Source of the DNA: Caballeronia udeis
GTDB lineage: Bacteria > Pseudomonadota > Gammaproteobacteria > Burkholderiales > Burkholderiaceae
Assembly (NCBI RefSeq): GCF_001544555.2
Contig: NZ_FCOK02000052.1
Coordinates: 1 to 64,000, forward strand
Length of the DNA: 64,000 nt
Reading direction: 5' to 3'
The position numbers and the translations under genes are program-made. Below the pieces are notes generated by a model. It ran no database searches and had not been told where the DNA came from. It saw only the letters and a program-made list of their open reading frames with translations. Below are positions 53,452 through 62,447 of the stretch, one piece after another. Numbering within the stretch: the stretch's first letter is position 1; the number at the start of each line of letters is the position of its first letter.

Positions 53452-54780
53452 TCACTCCTTCGCGCCGGGCGCCTGATCGGCGGCGGGTTCCGCTGCTGCC
53501 GGCCGATTCCGCACGCTGCCCGCGATCAGGTCAAAGCGGAACAACCGGCATTCGAGCGCGCCGTTGAAGAGCGGTGTTTTCGTCGATTCACGCAGTCGCA
53601 GCAATCCTGGCAGTTTTCGATCCGATGTCAGTACATACGCGCGCCAACCCGGAAAGCGTTGTTTCATCGCGTTGCCGAACGAGATGAAAAACTCCTGGTC
53701 GGCGGGATCGGGTTGCGCGCGGATGAATGCGTCCTCGTCCTCGTCGTGACCACGGTTTTTTGGTTCGCGAAGCTCGCCGCGCGGGCCGCGTCCGCGCACT
53801 TCGATCCGCTCGCCGTAAGGAGGATTCGCGACGAGGATCCCGGGGGTGTCGGACGGTGGTGTCATATGGCGCGCGTCGATCTGTTTCAGCGAAAGCTCCG
53901 GCAAACCCGCGCGTTCGAGATTCGAGTACGCCTTGTCGAGCATGTCGCCGGAAATGTCGCTGCCGTAGATCTGGATGTCCGCACGCGATGACTGCGCGGC
54001 GCGTTTGGCATCGACGGCTGCGCCTTTCAGCTTTTGCCACGCGTTTACATCGTATTGCTTCAGCTTTTCGAAGCCGAAACGACGCTCGACGCCTGGCGCA
54101 ATGTTCAGCGCGACTTGAGCGGCTTCGGCGAGGAAGGTGCCGCTGCCGCACATCGGGTCATAAAGCGCAGTGCCGGGCGTCCAGCCGGTCAGGCGCAGAA
54201 TTCCTGCCGCGAGGTTTTCACGTAACGGAGCCGCGCCTTTGTCCAGCCGCCAGCCGCGTTTGAAGAGCGGATCGCCCGAGGTATCGAGGTAAAGCGTGCA
54301 TTCGTTCAGCGTGAGGAACGCGAAGACGCGGACGTCGGGTTGGGCTGTGTCGACGCTCGGACGATTGCCCGTCAACTCGCGCAAGCGGTCGCACACGGCG
54401 TCTTTCACGCGCAAGGTCGCGAACTCGAGACTGCGTAGCGGGGACTTGATCGCGGTGATGTCGACACGAATGGTTTCGTTCGGCGAGAACCATTTTTCCC
54501 ATTGCTGCTGATACGCGAGTTCGTAGATGTCGTGTTCGCTGCGATACGGGCCTTGAGCGAGTTTCAGCAACACGCGGCTCGCGATGCGCGAATGCAGGTT
54601 GGCAGCCATGCCGGCGGCCCACGAGCCGCGGAAATGCACGCCACCGGGGACTTCCTTGCCGGTGCGGAATTGCGAGCCATCTACGTGCTTTGCCCCGATT
54701 TCGCCGAGTTCGGCCGCAAGCGGGGCCTCGAGACCGCGCGGGCAGGGGACAAACCAGTCGAAAAGGAAAGTAGTGGCCAT
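53452..54780 (-). CDS. rlmL: 23S rRNA guanine-N2 methyltransferase, RlmL-type
   Basis: This S-adenosylmethionine-dependent enzyme is predicted to methylate G2445 of 23S rRNA. The 442-residue protein has an N-terminal ferredoxin-like/THUMP RNA-binding part (about 1-165). The Rossmann methyltransferase follows, with YDPMCGSGTFLAEA (SAM site) and the catalytic ILVANPPYGERI. E. coli RlmKL is about 700 residues because a second methyltransferase (RlmK) is fused; that half is absent here. The C-terminus carries an Ala/Pro-rich tail. First gene of a minus-strand set with pepP and ubiH. Confidence 0.87.
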   Translation of the reverse strand: MATTFLFDWFVPCPRGLEAPLAAELGEIGAKHVDGSQFRTGKEVPGGVHFRGSWAAGMAANLHSRIASRVLLKLAQGPYRSEHDIYELAYQQQWEKWFSPNETIRVDITAIKSPLRSLEFATLRVKDAVCDRLRELTGNRPSVDTAQPDVRVFAFLTLNECTLYLDTSGDPLFKRGWRLDKGAAPLRENLAAGILRLTGWTPGTALYDPMCGSGTFLAEAAQVALNIAPGVERRFGFEKLKQYDVNAWQKLKGAAVDAKRAAQSSRADIQIYGSDISGDMLDKAYSNLERAGLPELSLKQIDARHMTPPSDTPGILVANPPYGERIEVRGRGPRGELREPKNRGHDEDEDAFIRAQPDPADQEFFISFGNAMKQRFPGWRAYVLTSDRKLPGLLRLRESTKTPLFNGALECRLFRFDLIAGSVRNRPAAAEPAADQAPGAKE

Positions 54781-54872
54781 GGGGCGGTGCTTATTTGGGA
54801 ATCGAAGGGGGATATTGTACGCGGGGGGAGAGAAGCGGACGGGCTATACGCAGCCGGGTACGACGGATCAAC

Positions 54873-54908
54873 AAAAACGCCGGTGTCTCTCGCGAGCACA
54901 CCGGCGTT
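54873..54908 (-). terminator. Terminator of the pnt operon
   Basis: Arms AACGCCGGTGT (54876-54886) and ACACCGGCGTT (54898-54908) pair around an 11-base loop. Reading the minus strand, the stem is followed by TTTTTG. It lies just after the pntB stop and upstream of rlmL. Confidence 0.8.
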
Positions 54909-54930
54909 CCGTTTTACCCGACAGCGAGTG

Positions 54931-56373
54931 TCAATCCACCGCCTTCACCATATCCTCAATCACTTTCTTGGCATCACCGAAAACCATCATCGTCTTGTCC
55001 ATGTAGAACAACTCGTTATCCAGCCCGGCGTAACCCGCCGCCATCGACCGTTTATTCACGATAATCGTCTTCGCCCGATACGCTTCCAGAATCGGCATGC
55101 CCGCAATCACCGATTTCGGATCGGTTTTCGCCGCCGGGTTCACCACGTCATTCGCCCCGAGCACGAGCACCACGTCCGTCTGCTGGAATTCACCGTTGAT
55201 GTCCTCCATCTCGTGGACCAGTTCATAGTCCACTTCGGCTTCGGCCAGCAACACGTTCATATGCCCCGGCATACGACCCGCCACCGGGTGAATCGCGTAC
55301 TTCACGTCGATGCCTTTCTCGATCAGCTTGTCGGTGAGTTCCTTCAGCGCATGTTGAGCGCGTGCCACGGCCAGCCCATACCCCGGCACGATCACCACCG
55401 TTTCGGCATTACCGAGCATGAACGCGGCGTCATCGGCGGAACCGGATTTCACCGGACGTTGCTCTTGCGCACCGCCCGTTGCCGCCGCGCCGCCTTCGTT
55501 ACCAAACCCGCCCAGCAGCACGTTGAAGAACGAGCGGTTCATCGCGCGGCACATGATGTACGACAGAATCGCACCCGACGAGCCCACCAGCGACCCGGCG
55601 ATAATCAGCATCGGATTATTCAGCGAGAAGCCGATACCCGCCGCCGCCCAGCCCGAATACGAATTCAGCATGGACACGACTACCGGCATATCCGCACCGC
55701 CGATCGGGATGATGATCAGCACGCCGAGCGCGAACGCAATCAGCGTCATGATCACGAACGGCAACCACGACTGCGTCAGCATGAAGATGATGCCAAACCC
55801 GAGCATCGCGAGGGCGAGCAGCAGGTTGATCATGTGCTGCCCGGCATACACGACCGGCGCGCCCTTGAACAACCGGAACTGGTACTTGCCGGACAACTTC
55901 CCGAACGCAATCACCGACCCGGAGAACGTGATTGCACCCACGAACGTACCGATAAACAACTCCACGCGATTGCCCACGGGAATGGGTTCGCCTACGGCTG
56001 CGAGACCGAACGCTGAGGGTTCCGAAACAACGGCGTATGCAATACATACCGCGGCCAGACCGATCAGCGAGTGCATCGCCGCGACCAGTTCGGGCATCTT
56101 CGTCATCTCGACTTTCGCCGCGACGTACGCGCCAACCGCACCGCCAACCACGAGCGCCCCGAACAGCAGGCCAAGCCCGAGCGACAGATCCGATCCCAGC
56201 GCCGAAGCCTGCTTCACGATCAACGCGATGGTCGTGAGAATCGCGATCGCCATGCCGGCCATGCCGAACGTATTGCCAATGCGAGCCGTCTTCGGATTCG
56301 ACAGCCCTTTGAGCGCCTGGATGAAACACACCGAGGCGATGAGATACAGGAGAGTGACAACGCTCATGCTCAT
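54931..56373 (-). CDS. pntB: NAD(P) transhydrogenase subunit beta
   Basis: PntB holds part of the proton channel and the NADP(H)-binding domain of the transhydrogenase, which uses the proton gradient to make NADPH. The 480-residue protein has about eight or nine membrane helices, then a soluble domain (from about 295) with VIVPGYGLAVARAQHAL and LVLGANDVVNPAAKTDP, typical NADP-site sequences. The ATG at 56373 overlaps the pntAB stop (ATGA). Last gene of pntAA-pntAB-pntB. Confidence 0.95.
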   Translation of the reverse strand: MSMSVVTLLYLIASVCFIQALKGLSNPKTARIGNTFGMAGMAIAILTTIALIVKQASALGSDLSLGLGLLFGALVVGGAVGAYVAAKVEMTKMPELVAAMHSLIGLAAVCIAYAVVSEPSAFGLAAVGEPIPVGNRVELFIGTFVGAITFSGSVIAFGKLSGKYQFRLFKGAPVVYAGQHMINLLLALAMLGFGIIFMLTQSWLPFVIMTLIAFALGVLIIIPIGGADMPVVVSMLNSYSGWAAAGIGFSLNNPMLIIAGSLVGSSGAILSYIMCRAMNRSFFNVLLGGFGNEGGAAATGGAQEQRPVKSGSADDAAFMLGNAETVVIVPGYGLAVARAQHALKELTDKLIEKGIDVKYAIHPVAGRMPGHMNVLLAEAEVDYELVHEMEDINGEFQQTDVVLVLGANDVVNPAAKTDPKSVIAGMPILEAYRAKTIIVNKRSMAAGYAGLDNELFYMDKTMMVFGDAKKVIEDMVKAVD

Positions 56374-56699
56374 TGCGCGGCCCCCTTCGAAGCGTTAGTA
56401 ATCTGCTTCGGCGCTTTCTTCTTGAACATCTCGAGCATTCGCCGCGTCACCAGGAACCCGCCGAACACGTTGACGGCTGCCAATAAAACCGCGAGCGTGC
56501 CGAAGAACTTGCCGGCATCGCCAATCGTCAGGCCGGCCGCAAGCATCGCGCCGACAATCACGATTGCCGAAATCGCGTTGGTCACCGCCATCAACGGCGT
56601 GTGCAACGCGGGCGTAACGTTCCAGACCACGTGATAGCCGACATAGATCGCCAGCACGAAGATGATCAGATTGATGACCGTGTGATTTACCAGTTCCAT
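56370..56699 (-). CDS. pntAB: NAD(P) transhydrogenase subunit alpha part 2 (membrane)
   Basis: This is a small membrane subunit of 109 residues with three predicted helices, e.g. LIIFVLAIYVGYHVVW and AISAIVIVGAMLAAGLTIG. In E. coli this part is fused to the C-terminus of PntA; here it is a separate gene, as in many alpha- and betaproteobacteria. It lies one base after pntAA and overlaps pntB by four, so the three are one operon. Confidence 0.93.
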   Translation of the reverse strand: MELVNHTVINLIIFVLAIYVGYHVVWNVTPALHTPLMAVTNAISAIVIVGAMLAAGLTIGDAGKFFGTLAVLLAAVNVFGGFLVTRRMLEMFKKKAPKQITNASKGAAQ

Positions 56700-56700
56700 G

Positions 56701-57858
56701 TCAGTCTCCTTTGATCCCGCGCGTGACCTGGCCGTCGCGGCACAGGAGCGTCGCGGCGACGATATCGTCGGCCATATCGATGTTCAGCGTCCCTTCCTTC
56801 GTCACAATCAGCTTGATGAAATCAAGCAGGTTGCGGGCGTAGAGGGCGGAGGCATCGGCGGCGACCATCGAGGCGAGATTGGTGTAGCCGACCAGATGCA
56901 CACCATGTTTCGTCACGACCTGATCGACTTCGGTGAGCGGACAATTGCCGCCGCGACGACCTTCGTATTCGGCGCCGCGTCCCGCCGCCAGGTCGACGAT
57001 CACCGAGCCCGGCTTCATCTGCTGGACGGTTTCCGCCGCAATCAAGGTAGGCGCGGGGCGGCCGGGAATCAACGCGGTCGCAATGACGATATCAGCCTGT
57101 TTCGCACGTTCGGCCACCAGCACGGATTGCCGTGCGAGCCAGCTGGCAGGCATGGGACGGGCATAACCCCCCACGCCGACCGCGGCTTCGCGTTCTTCAT
57201 CGGTTTCGTAGGCGACTTCCAGAAATTTCGCGCCCAGCGATTCGATTTGTTCCTTCACGGCCGGACGGACATCGGAGGCTTCGATCACCGCACCCAGCCG
57301 CTTGGCCGTGGCGATAGCCTGCAAGCCCGCCACGCCCGCGCCGAGCACGAGCACGCGCGCCGCTTTCACGGTACCGGCGGCGGTCATCAGCATTGGCATG
57401 AAACGCTGATAGATGTTGGCGGCGACCAGCACGGCCTTGTACCCGGCGATATTCGCCTGCGACGACAGCACGTCCAGGCTCTGCGCACGCGTGGTACGCG
57501 GCGCGGCTTCCAGGGCGAACGCAGTAATCCCGGAGGCAGCCAGGCGCGCGTTGTTCTCGGCGTTGAAGGGATCGAGCATGCCGGCAATCACCGCGCCGGA
57601 CTTCAGCAGCGGCAACTCGGCTTCGTTGGGCGAATGAACCTTGAGGACGAGATCGGCGGCGAACGCGGTGTTCGCATCGACTAGTTCAGCGCCGGCAGCG
57701 GCGAAGGCGTCGTCGATATAACTCGCTGGCACGCCCGCGCCGCGCTGCACCGTGACCCGGTGACCTTGCGACACGAGCTTCTTGACCGTCTCCGGCGTGG
57801 CGGCGACTCGCGCCTCGTTCGCCCGCGTTTCGGCAGGCACTCCGATATGCATCTTCAA
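56701..57858 (-). CDS. pntAA: NAD(P) transhydrogenase subunit alpha part 1 (NAD-binding)
   Basis: This soluble NAD(H)-binding domain I has 385 residues, related to alanine dehydrogenase. It begins MKMHIGVPAETRANEARVAA and carries the Rossmann motif VLVLGAGVAGLQAIATAKRLGA about residue 170. The following DVRPAVKEQIESLGAKF is also conserved. First gene of the pnt operon and divergent from the Nudix gene, with about 217 bp of shared promoter region. Confidence 0.95.
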   Translation of the reverse strand: MKMHIGVPAETRANEARVAATPETVKKLVSQGHRVTVQRGAGVPASYIDDAFAAAGAELVDANTAFAADLVLKVHSPNEAELPLLKSGAVIAGMLDPFNAENNARLAASGITAFALEAAPRTTRAQSLDVLSSQANIAGYKAVLVAANIYQRFMPMLMTAAGTVKAARVLVLGAGVAGLQAIATAKRLGAVIEASDVRPAVKEQIESLGAKFLEVAYETDEEREAAVGVGGYARPMPASWLARQSVLVAERAKQADIVIATALIPGRPAPTLIAAETVQQMKPGSVIVDLAAGRGAEYEGRRGGNCPLTEVDQVVTKHGVHLVGYTNLASMVAADASALYARNLLDFIKLIVTKEGTLNIDMADDIVAATLLCRDGQVTRGIKGD

Positions 57859-58075
57859 TCCTCCTCACGTTCTAGTTTTTGATTTGGCCGTGTGCAGTCG
57901 CTCGCGTGTTTGCAGCAACGCTCCTGCGCACGTGATTAAGCGGTTATTTAAGCTGTTATTTGCGACTGATCGTCACTGTAACCGAAACTTTCGCGAAAAA
58001 TGACGCCATCGGACAACAACCTGCGCGAACCCCGCGGGCGACGGAAAAACGCGCAAAACGGTAAAATACCGTTCC

Positions 58076-58582
58076 ATGAAACCAGAACGATGGACACCGC
58101 GCGTGACGGTCGCGGCAATTGTGGAGCGGGACGGGCGCTTTCTCGTGATCGAGGAGCACACGTCGGACGGGCTCAAGATTAATCAGCCGGCCGGACATCT
58201 GGAAGCAGGAGAAACACTTGTCGACGCCGTGAAGCGCGAGACGCTCGAGGAAACGGCGCACCGTTTCGAGCCGGAGGCGCTTGTCGGCACGTATTTCACG
58301 CACTTCGAGCGGCCGGGAAGGTCGGTCACGTATTTGCGGTTTACGTTCTGCGGCACGACGTCGGGAGAAGTGCCGGGCCGCGCGCTGGATTCGGGCATCG
58401 TGCGGGCCATGTGGCTTACCGCCGACGAATTGCGCGCCTGCGCTGACAGGCACAGGTCGCCGGCCGTGCTGGAATGTCTCGATCACTACCTCGCCGGGCG
58501 GCGCGTGCCGCTCGACTTCATTCATACGCATTCGGTCGCGCCGGTGCAGGATCAGGGTTTGAATTCAGCTTCAGGTACCTGA
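58076..58582 (+). CDS. Nudix hydrolase, NudJ-like
   Basis: This 168-residue Nudix hydrolase has the box G40-x5-E46-x7-R54-E55-x2-E58-E59 (AGHLEAGETLVDAVKRETLE); the usual final Gly is Ala61. NudJ (YmfB) of E. coli, a thiamin pyrophosphate/nucleotide phosphatase, also lies next to mnmA, which supports this subtype. It probably acts on nucleoside tri- or diphosphates or thiamin pyrophosphate in the cytoplasm. mnmA starts 27 bases after its stop, so they are likely co-transcribed. Confidence 0.82.
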   Translation: MKPERWTPRVTVAAIVERDGRFLVIEEHTSDGLKINQPAGHLEAGETLVDAVKRETLEETAHRFEPEALVGTYFTHFERPGRSVTYLRFTFCGTTSGEVPGRALDSGIVRAMWLTADELRACADRHRSPAVLECLDHYLAGRRVPLDFIHTHSVAPVQDQGLNSASGT

Positions 58583-58608
58583 TTCAGGCAAGTAACGCAG
58601 AGAGCAAA

Positions 58609-59760
58609 ATGAGCAAGGCCGGAAAACAGAAAGTCGTGGTGGGCATGTCGGGCGGCGTGGATTCGTCGGTGACCGCATGGCTGCTCAAGGAGCAGGGCTA
58701 CGACGTGATCGGCCTGTTCATGAAGAACTGGGAAGATGACGACGACAGCGAATACTGCTCGACGCGGCAGGATTGGATCGACGTGGTGTCGGTGGCGGAT
58801 CTGATCGGCATCGACGTGGAAGCGGTCAACTTCGCGGCCGAATACAAGGATCGCGTGTTCGCCGAATTCCTGCGGGAATATTCGGCCGGCCGCACGCCGA
58901 ATCCGGACGTGCTGTGCAACGCCGAGATCAAGTTCAAAGCCTTCCTCGACCACGCCATGTCGCTGGGCGGCGAGACCATCGCGACGGGGCATTACGCCCG
59001 CGTGCGTGAGCGCGACGGGCTGTTCGAACTGCTGAAGGCGACGGATTCGACCAAGGATCAGTCTTATTTTTTGCATCGGCTGAATCAGGCGCAATTGTCC
59101 AAGACGCTGTTTCCTCTTGGCGAGATGCCCAAGACGAAGGTCCGCGAAATCGCGGCGCAGATCGGCTTGCCGAATGCGGCGAAGAAGGATTCCACGGGCA
59201 TTTGTTTTATTGGCGAACGGCCGTTTCGCGAGTTCCTGAACCGCTATCTGCCCACGCAACCCGGTCCGATGAAAACGCCCGATGGCAAGGTGATCGGCGA
59301 GCATGTCGGGCTGGCGTTTTATACGTTCGGTCAGCGAAAGGGCATCGGGCTTGGCGGCAGCAAGGACGGTAGCGGCGATCCGTGGTTCGTCGCGGGGAAG
59401 GACATGGCGTCCAACACGCTTTACGTCGTGCAAGGGCATGACCATCCGTGGCTGCTGTCGCACTCGCTCGTGGCCGGCAATACCAGTTGGGTCGCGGGCG
59501 CCGCGCCGGTCGAAGGCACCGTTTGCGCGGCCAAGACGCGGTACCGGCAGTCGGATGCGCCTTGCGTGATGGGTGCGTCGGGTCCGGTGGATGGTCGCTT
59601 TGAACTCCGTTTCGACGACGCCCAATGGGCCGTCACACCCGGACAATCGGCCGTGCTTTATCAGGGCGATGTGTGCCTGGGCGGCGGGATCATTGAATCG
59701 GCGGCAACTGCACAGCCTGTGCGGCGCGACGCGGGAGCCGCGCTGCTCACCGCGCGATAG
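58609..59760 (+). CDS. mnmA: tRNA-uridine 2-sulfurtransferase MnmA
   Basis: MnmA adds sulfur to U34 of Lys, Glu and Gln tRNAs. From the ATG at 58609 it has 383 residues; an open frame from 58474 overlaps the Nudix gene and is not used. The ATP-pyrophosphatase loop is GMSGGVDSSVTAW. The two catalytic cysteines are in VLCNAEIKF (about 104) and TGICFIGERPFREF (about 205). A terminator follows the gene. Confidence 0.96.
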   Translation: MSKAGKQKVVVGMSGGVDSSVTAWLLKEQGYDVIGLFMKNWEDDDDSEYCSTRQDWIDVVSVADLIGIDVEAVNFAAEYKDRVFAEFLREYSAGRTPNPDVLCNAEIKFKAFLDHAMSLGGETIATGHYARVRERDGLFELLKATDSTKDQSYFLHRLNQAQLSKTLFPLGEMPKTKVREIAAQIGLPNAAKKDSTGICFIGERPFREFLNRYLPTQPGPMKTPDGKVIGEHVGLAFYTFGQRKGIGLGGSKDGSGDPWFVAGKDMASNTLYVVQGHDHPWLLSHSLVAGNTSWVAGAAPVEGTVCAAKTRYRQSDAPCVMGASGPVDGRFELRFDDAQWAVTPGQSAVLYQGDVCLGGGIIESAATAQPVRRDAGAALLTAR

Positions 59761-59790
59761 GCTTTTCCTCAGTACATTGCGCTGGTTGGA

Positions 59791-59813
59791 AGCGGGCTGC
59801 GGCCCGCTTTTTG
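59791..59813 (+). terminator. Terminator of mnmA
   Basis: AGCGGG and CCCGCT with inner GC pairing around CTGCGG (59791-59808) are followed by TTTTTG. It lies 30 bases after the mnmA stop. Confidence 0.8.
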
Positions 59814-59972
59814 TTGTGCTGAATTGGCCAGAAAACGCGCTCAAATCAGTAATTCACAAAAAATCGGTACATACCCGGTGAGGCTCGAGACGCTCTGAGC
59901 AGTCCAGAGGGAAAAAATTCGAGCCCGCACGTTGAAGGTTCATAGCAAAAATTCATGTCGAAAATTCATGAC

Positions 59973-59995
59973 TATCTATCTTCTAGTAGATAAAT
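59973..59995. promoter_or_regulatory. Palindromic operator-like site A, upstream of TetR gene
   Basis: TATCTATC followed by TTCTAG and TAGATAAAT; the half-sites TATCTA (59973-59978) and TAGATA (59987-59992) are exact complements. The same pattern recurs at 60881-60903 and 61203-61225, and nowhere else that I noticed in the window. It is most simply the self-operator of the TetR gene at 60167. Confidence 0.65.
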
Positions 59996-60002
59996 TAGCG
60001 CC

Positions 60003-60076
60003 ATGGATGTTGCTGCATGATGTTGCTGCATGGATGTTGCTGCATGAGTTTAGTGCCATGAGTCTCGCTGCATGAG
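60003..60076. repeat. Degenerate 13-14-bp tandem repeat, about five copies
   Basis: Copies begin at 60003, 60017, 60030, 60044 and 60058. The first three are ATGGATGTTGCTGC, ATGATGTTGCTGC and ATGGATGTTGCTGC; later copies are weaker (ATGAGTTTAGTGCC, ATGAGTCTCGCTGC). The array starts eight bases after operator A and lies in the leader of the TetR gene. Confidence 0.75.
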
Positions 60077-60166
60077 CTTGGCAAGAGAAGTTGATCGATA
60101 GCAACGCTGCGGCAACCAGGCAGCATCAGCACAACAATACTGTGGAAGTAGCGAGCCAGAACCGAA

Positions 60167-60742
60167 ATGAATATCGACAAAGTCCCCGACAAAAATACTG
60201 TGCGCGAACAATTGCTCGATCACGCCCAGGTTTTGCTGATGACTCGCGGCTACAACGGGTTCAGTTATCGGGATCTGTCGGCGCTGGTGGGCGTGAAGAC
60301 ATCGAGTATTCATTATTACTTCCCGTCGAAGGAAGATCTGGTGCTCGAAGCGGTGAATACGTACAGCGCGGACGTGATGTCGTCTATTTACGCCATCGAT
60401 AGCTCCGCCTCCGCCGAGAAAAAGCTGGATCGGTATGTAAAGCTGTTCGGAAAAATAGTGGGCGAGGGCGATCAGGTTTGTCTTTGCGGAATGCTCGCCG
60501 CAGATATTGAATCGCTTCCCGAAGATGTTCGCCATGCGGTCCAGGCTTTCTTCAAAGCTAACGAAACCTGGCTGGCAAAGGTGCTGGCGGAAGGTGAGAA
60601 GCAGGAAACCCTGAGAACGAACGGAAAGCCGGAAGTGACGGCTCGCGCATTGTTCGCGGCGTATCAGGGAAGTTTGCTGGCCTGCCGTTTGTTTCACACT
60701 AAGGTACGTCTGGATGAAGTGACGCAGACTGTGAAACGTTAA
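60167..60742 (+). CDS. TetR/AcrR family regulator of the hydrolase locus
   Basis: This 191-residue TetR-type repressor has a helix-turn-helix in about residues 16-58 (YRDLSALVGVKTSSIHYYF). A vicinal VCLCGM stretch near residue 105 could make it sensitive to thiol-reactive compounds, as in some NemR/AcuR-type proteins; that is speculation. Palindromic sites resembling one another lie before it (A) and in the gap to the exported hydrolase gene (B, C), so it probably represses itself and the hydrolase. The ATG at 60167 is the first in a frame without long upstream extension. Confidence 0.82.
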   Translation: MNIDKVPDKNTVREQLLDHAQVLLMTRGYNGFSYRDLSALVGVKTSSIHYYFPSKEDLVLEAVNTYSADVMSSIYAIDSSASAEKKLDRYVKLFGKIVGEGDQVCLCGMLAADIESLPEDVRHAVQAFFKANETWLAKVLAEGEKQETLRTNGKPEVTARALFAAYQGSLLACRLFHTKVRLDEVTQTVKR

Positions 60743-60880
60743 TTCACGATGTGGGTGAAAACGCTTTACGAATGAATTGAAAGGGCATGTTTGCGGCCGT
60801 CCACTCGTCATCGTTGAGATAATTGTCAAGAATGATTAAGCGTGTCTCAAAATTAGCACTTATCGGTAATTTACGCGCTT

Positions 60881-60903
60881 TATCTATCTTCAGATAGGTA
60901 GAT
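60881..60903. promoter_or_regulatory. Palindromic operator-like site B
   Basis: TATCTATC, four-base centre TTCA, then GATAGGTAGA: the arms TATCTATC and GATAGGTA pair at seven of eight positions. It is closely related to sites A and C, lies 139 bases after the TetR stop and about 520 bases before the hydrolase ATG. Confidence 0.6.
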
Positions 60904-61202
60904 TTTGATTGCCGATTTTATGCCTAAGCGGTTTATTTCGACGTTATTTTTACCGTCATCAAAAAGGCATCGACGAGAGAGCCACGGGCGCGATCCGGTG
61001 TGCAAATGAAAGATCTGCGTCGGCGTTTTTGCGATTTGGCCAACCAGGCTGGCTCGCGGCGAATTAGGACCGATGCAGTTAATGGGTCAGGCATCCGTGT
61101 GAATCGGGCATGTGCTGGATTGCATTGACGTTGTCGTCGTTGCTGTCGCGAGCAAGGAAACTGACAAAGAGGTTAGTTTGATCTGAGTTTACTTCGTCGA
61201 TT

Positions 61203-61225
61203 TGTCTATCTATGAGTAGATAAAT
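61203..61225. promoter_or_regulatory. Palindromic operator-like site C, hydrolase promoter region
   Basis: TGTCTATCTATGAGTAGATAAAT contains TATCTA (61207-61212) and TAGATA (61217-61222) as exact complements around TGAG. It aligns with site A at all but about four of 23 positions. It lies about 180 bases before the hydrolase ATG, near where its promoter should be. Confidence 0.65.
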
Positions 61226-61230
61226 TCCAT

Positions 61231-61278
61231 GGTTGGTTGAATCTTTGGTTGGTTGAATCTTTGGTTGGTTGAATCTTT
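61231..61278. repeat. Three perfect copies of a 16-bp direct repeat
   Basis: GGTTGGTTGAATCTTT occurs at 61231-61246, 61247-61262 and 61263-61278 without mismatch. The array begins five bases after operator-like site C. Perfect identity suggests recent slippage and likely copy-number variation between strains. Confidence 0.9.
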
Positions 61279-61401
61279 TTCAGGTGAGGTTTTTCAACGT
61301 GCTTCGTTTTCACCAGGCATTACCCGTCTTACCCCAACTGCAGCAACCCGGTTTTCGCACCGGGCCCTAACCCGCCGTACCTTCACTAACAGGAGTGAAC
61401 C

Positions 61402-62427
61402 ATGTACAAGCTCAAGTCCCTCGCCATCACCTCCGCTGTTGCTGCTTTGCTCGGAGCAAGCGCTGTTGCACAAGCCGCGCCGGTGCTCGAACCTGCGACG
61501 CAGCAGTTTATCGATGCACTCACAGCGCAAAAAGGCCCGCCGATCTACACCCTGTCGCCCGCCGACGCTCGCAACGTCCTTGCCGGCGCCCAGTCGCATC
61601 CGGTGTCGAAAGAGGCGGCGCAGATTGAAGACCGGGTGATCGAGGCTGGGCCAACGGGCAAGATCGCGATCCGCATCGTGCGGCCGGCACACGCGAAGGG
61701 CGTGCTGCCCGTGATCATGTATTTCCACGGCGGCGGTTGGGTACTGGGCGACAAGAATACGCACGACCGCCTGATCCGTGAGATCGCGAACGGCGCGCAG
61801 GCCGCAGTGGTCTTCGTGGATTACGATCGCTCGCCCGAGACAAAATTCCCGGTGCCGACGGAAGAAGCCTACGCCGCCACGCGTTACGTGGCGGCGCACG
61901 CGAAACAATTCAATGTCGATGCCACGCGCATGGCCGTGGCGGGCGACAGTGTCGGCGGCAACATGGCCGCGGCGGTCACCTTGATGGCGAAGGAACAGGG
62001 CGGCCCGGCGCTGCGGTACCAAGTGCTGTTCTACCCGGTCACCGATGCGAATTTCGACGATGGCTCGTACAACGAATTCGCCGACGGTCCGTGGCTCACC
62101 AAAAACGCGATGAAGTGGTTCTGGGACGCTTACGCGCCGAACGCGGCTGATCGGGAAAAAATCACGGCGTCGCCGTTGCGCGCATCGCTTGATCAGTTGG
62201 CGGGCTTGCCGCCGGCGCTCGTCATCACCGACGAAAACGACGTGTTGCGTGACGAAGGCGAAGCGTACGCGCGCAAGCTGTCACAGGCTGGCGTCCGGGT
62301 GACGGCGGTGCGCTACGCCGGCACGATCCACGACTTCGTGATGCTGAACGCGCTGGCCAACACACCGGCCACGCGCGCTGCAATTGATCAGGCGAATACC
62401 GTACTGAAGAAGGCGCTGGCGAAGTAA
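61402..62427 (+). CDS. Exported alpha/beta hydrolase, hormone-sensitive lipase type
   Basis: This secreted or periplasmic carboxylesterase has 341 residues. The signal peptide is clear: MYKLKSLAITSAVAALLGAS, cleavage after AQA at about 26. The oxyanion motif HGGG is at 109-112 (YFHGGGW). The catalytic triad is S183 in AGDSVGGN, D280 in NDVLRDEGE and H310 in GTIHDF, all in place. The family cleaves short acyl esters and similar compounds; the physiological substrate is unknown. Regulation by the upstream TetR protein is inferred from shared palindromic sites. AGGAG precedes the ATG. Confidence 0.88.
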   Translation: MYKLKSLAITSAVAALLGASAVAQAAPVLEPATQQFIDALTAQKGPPIYTLSPADARNVLAGAQSHPVSKEAAQIEDRVIEAGPTGKIAIRIVRPAHAKGVLPVIMYFHGGGWVLGDKNTHDRLIREIANGAQAAVVFVDYDRSPETKFPVPTEEAYAATRYVAAHAKQFNVDATRMAVAGDSVGGNMAAAVTLMAKEQGGPALRYQVLFYPVTDANFDDGSYNEFADGPWLTKNAMKWFWDAYAPNAADREKITASPLRASLDQLAGLPPALVITDENDVLRDEGEAYARKLSQAGVRVTAVRYAGTIHDFVMLNALANTPATRAAIDQANTVLKKALAK

Positions 62428-62447
62428 GCAGGCGATCACCAGCATGG

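Larger units (their letters stand above)
60743..61401. other. Long regulatory gap between TetR and hydrolase genes
   Basis: These 659 bases contain no supported gene. They hold operator-like sites B (60881-60903) and C (61203-61225) and a perfect 16-bp triple repeat (61231-61278). The middle part (60960-61180) shows nothing I can name. The ribosome site AGGAG at 61391 belongs to the hydrolase. Confidence 0.5.
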
